Below are positions 63,302-64,000 of a stretch of DNA of 64,000 bases, one piece after another. A model generated the notes under the pieces. It did not search any database. It was not told where the DNA came from and saw only the letters and a program-made list of their open reading frames with translations. Made by a program: the position numbers and the translations under genes. The stretch's first letter is position 1, and each line of letters begins with the position of its first letter. Origin of the DNA: Roseivirga seohaensis (GTDB lineage: Bacteria > Bacteroidota > Bacteroidia > Cytophagales > Cyclobacteriaceae); contig NZ_LRPB01000023.1 of assembly GCF_001592945.1 (NCBI RefSeq), positions 62,001-126,000 of the forward strand, written 5' to 3'.

Positions 63302-64000
63302 CTAACGAACCAACATTTTAATTGTGACTACTTTTCTGTCTCGATCAATGATTCTGATCATGTTTAAGCCTTTTGGCAAGTCTTTAGAATCAAGCTCTAT
63401 GTGACCTGAAGCAGCCTTAATTTCAAAGTTGGAACTACTTACTACTACACCACTGGAAGTCACTACCTGAAGCTCAATTTCTTGATCTTCAGCTACTCTA
63501 TAAGCAAGTTTAAATTTCTCCCCAAAAACAACAGGATTAGGGAATACACTGAATGCAGTATTGATTTCCAGTTGAGCTTTGTTTAGCAGCACCCTTTTCA
63601 CCTCTGAATATTCAAACTCACCATTAAAGTCAGTCTGCTTTAATCGGTAATAAGAAGTGCCGCTCAAAGGCTCTGAATCAGTATATGTATAGTTTAATAT
63701 CTCATCACTATTTCCAGCCCCATTAAGTACTCCAATTGCTGTGAAATCCTTTCCGTTTGCACTTCTTTCAATTGTGTAATAAGCGTTACCTTCTTCACTA
63801 GCCGTTGTCCAATTCAATTGAACAGATTCATTATTGATATTCTTAGCATCAAATGAAATCAAGGTAATTGGAAGCGCATACTTTTCAGTTGCTCCTAATG
63901 TAAAGAATTGTGTATCGGTTAAGTCAACTCTAAAGGTTACTGTTTTCTTAACCGCATCAATTGAAGTAGGTGCTTGAAGAGTAACACCTGAGGTGAAATC
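63302..64000 (-). CDS. T9SS cargo protein, C-terminal part (cut by window edge)
   Basis: An open frame on the minus strand enters from the window edge and runs 232 codons to a stop at 63302. It contains a fibronectin-III-like segment (VQLNWTTASEEGNAYYTIERS, TSYYRLKQTDFNGEFEYSE) and a C-terminal type A sorting domain with FSVFPNPVVFGEKFKLAYR and LPKGLNMIRIIDRDRKVV. It is exported across the outer membrane by type IX secretion. The catalytic or binding part, if any, lies outside the window, so its role is unknown. Confidence 0.82.
   Translation of the reverse strand, partial: DFTSGVTLQAPTSIDAVKKTVTFRVDLTDTQFFTLGATEKYALPITLISFDAKNINNESVQLNWTTASEEGNAYYTIERSANGKDFTAIGVLNGAGNSDEILNYTYTDSEPLSGTSYYRLKQTDFNGEFEYSEVKRVLLNKAQLEINTAFSVFPNPVVFGEKFKLAYRVAEDQEIELQVVTSSGVVVSSSNFEIKAASGHIELDSKDLPKGLNMIRIIDRDRKVVTIKMLVR

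Noticed and set aside
1-64000. Search by eye for CRISPR repeats, tRNA/rRNA genes, transposases, integrases and phage genes
   Set aside because: No repeated 25-40 base units, no tRNA-like cloverleaf and no mobile-element protein motif were found; the window is fully explained by metabolic and polysaccharide genes.

Overview
The window is AT-rich and comes from a member of the Bacteroidota, most likely a Cytophagales-type gliding or marine bacterium. The evidence is type IX secretion C-terminal sorting domains (20874-22307, 22330-24312, 63302-64000), very long Wza-like exporters with many SLBB domains, an UpxY-type NusG paralog, promoter -7 boxes of the TAnnTTTG kind, and a Bacteroidota-style ccm operon. 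The genus cannot be fixed by eye. No rRNA, tRNA, CRISPR array, insertion sequence or phage gene was seen. No gene-free stretch exceeds 300 bases; the longest gaps (about 100-205 bases at 1519-1624, 8341-8500, 50940-51142 and 56164-56347) hold promoter-like elements or nothing recognisable.

Layout. (1) 1-425: start of pheS, cut by the window edge. (2) 499-31474: a first surface-polysaccharide locus. A plus-strand block makes UDP-sugars (GalE, Ugd, UDP-glucuronate decarboxylase) and a Wzi-like protein. A priming sugar-phosphate transferase and a second Wzi-like protein follow on the minus strand. A plus-strand block then holds a lipoprotein, a third Wzi-like protein, a Wzx flippase, a GT2, an acyltransferase and a methyltransferase-like protein. 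A long minus-strand block carries Wza and Wzz homologs, an epimerase, GT2, a Wzy/ligase-type polymerase, a secreted GH99/WbsX-like protein, a T9SS cargo protein, an AsnB-like amidotransferase, three GT4 enzymes and an acyltransferase. (3) 31570-56163: a second complete Wzx/Wzy locus, all on the minus strand and separated from the first by a 12-bp hairpin terminator at 31515-31542. It has its own Wza, Wzz, Wzx, Wzy and a WecA-type primer, plus genes for UDP-L-FucNAc (FnlA/B/C type), UDP-2,3-diacetamido-hexuronic acid (WbpA/B/E/D/I type) and an acetamidino-forming trio (WbpG/WbuX-like with HisH- and HisF-like proteins). A pair of regulators, a winged-helix/degenerate nucleotidyltransferase protein and an UpxY-like antiterminator, sits at the head of its second transcription unit. 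(4) 56348-61049: cytochrome c maturation genes ccmB, ccmC, ccmD-like, ccmE, ccmF. (5) 61145-64000: a Tat-exported PLP enzyme, a Rossmann/DUF2520 protein and the end of a T9SS cargo gene.

How it works together. Both loci look like Wzx/Wzy-dependent pathways: nucleotide sugars are made in the cytoplasm, a primer transferase loads the first sugar on undecaprenyl phosphate, glycosyltransferases extend the unit, Wzx flips it, Wzy polymerises it, Wzz sets the length and the long Wza-like protein exports it. Neither locus encodes a BY-kinase or its phosphatase within the window. The second locus predicts an unusual polymer that may contain an acetamidino (N-acetimidoyl) amino sugar.

The most interesting non-genic signals are a perfect 18-bp inverted repeat inside a GT2 coding region (25975-26014), a 14-bp palindrome plus a 10-bp repeat of it over the predicted promoter of the regulator pair (51024-51056), and the terminator between the two loci. 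All functional assignments rest on motifs read by eye; no database search was run.
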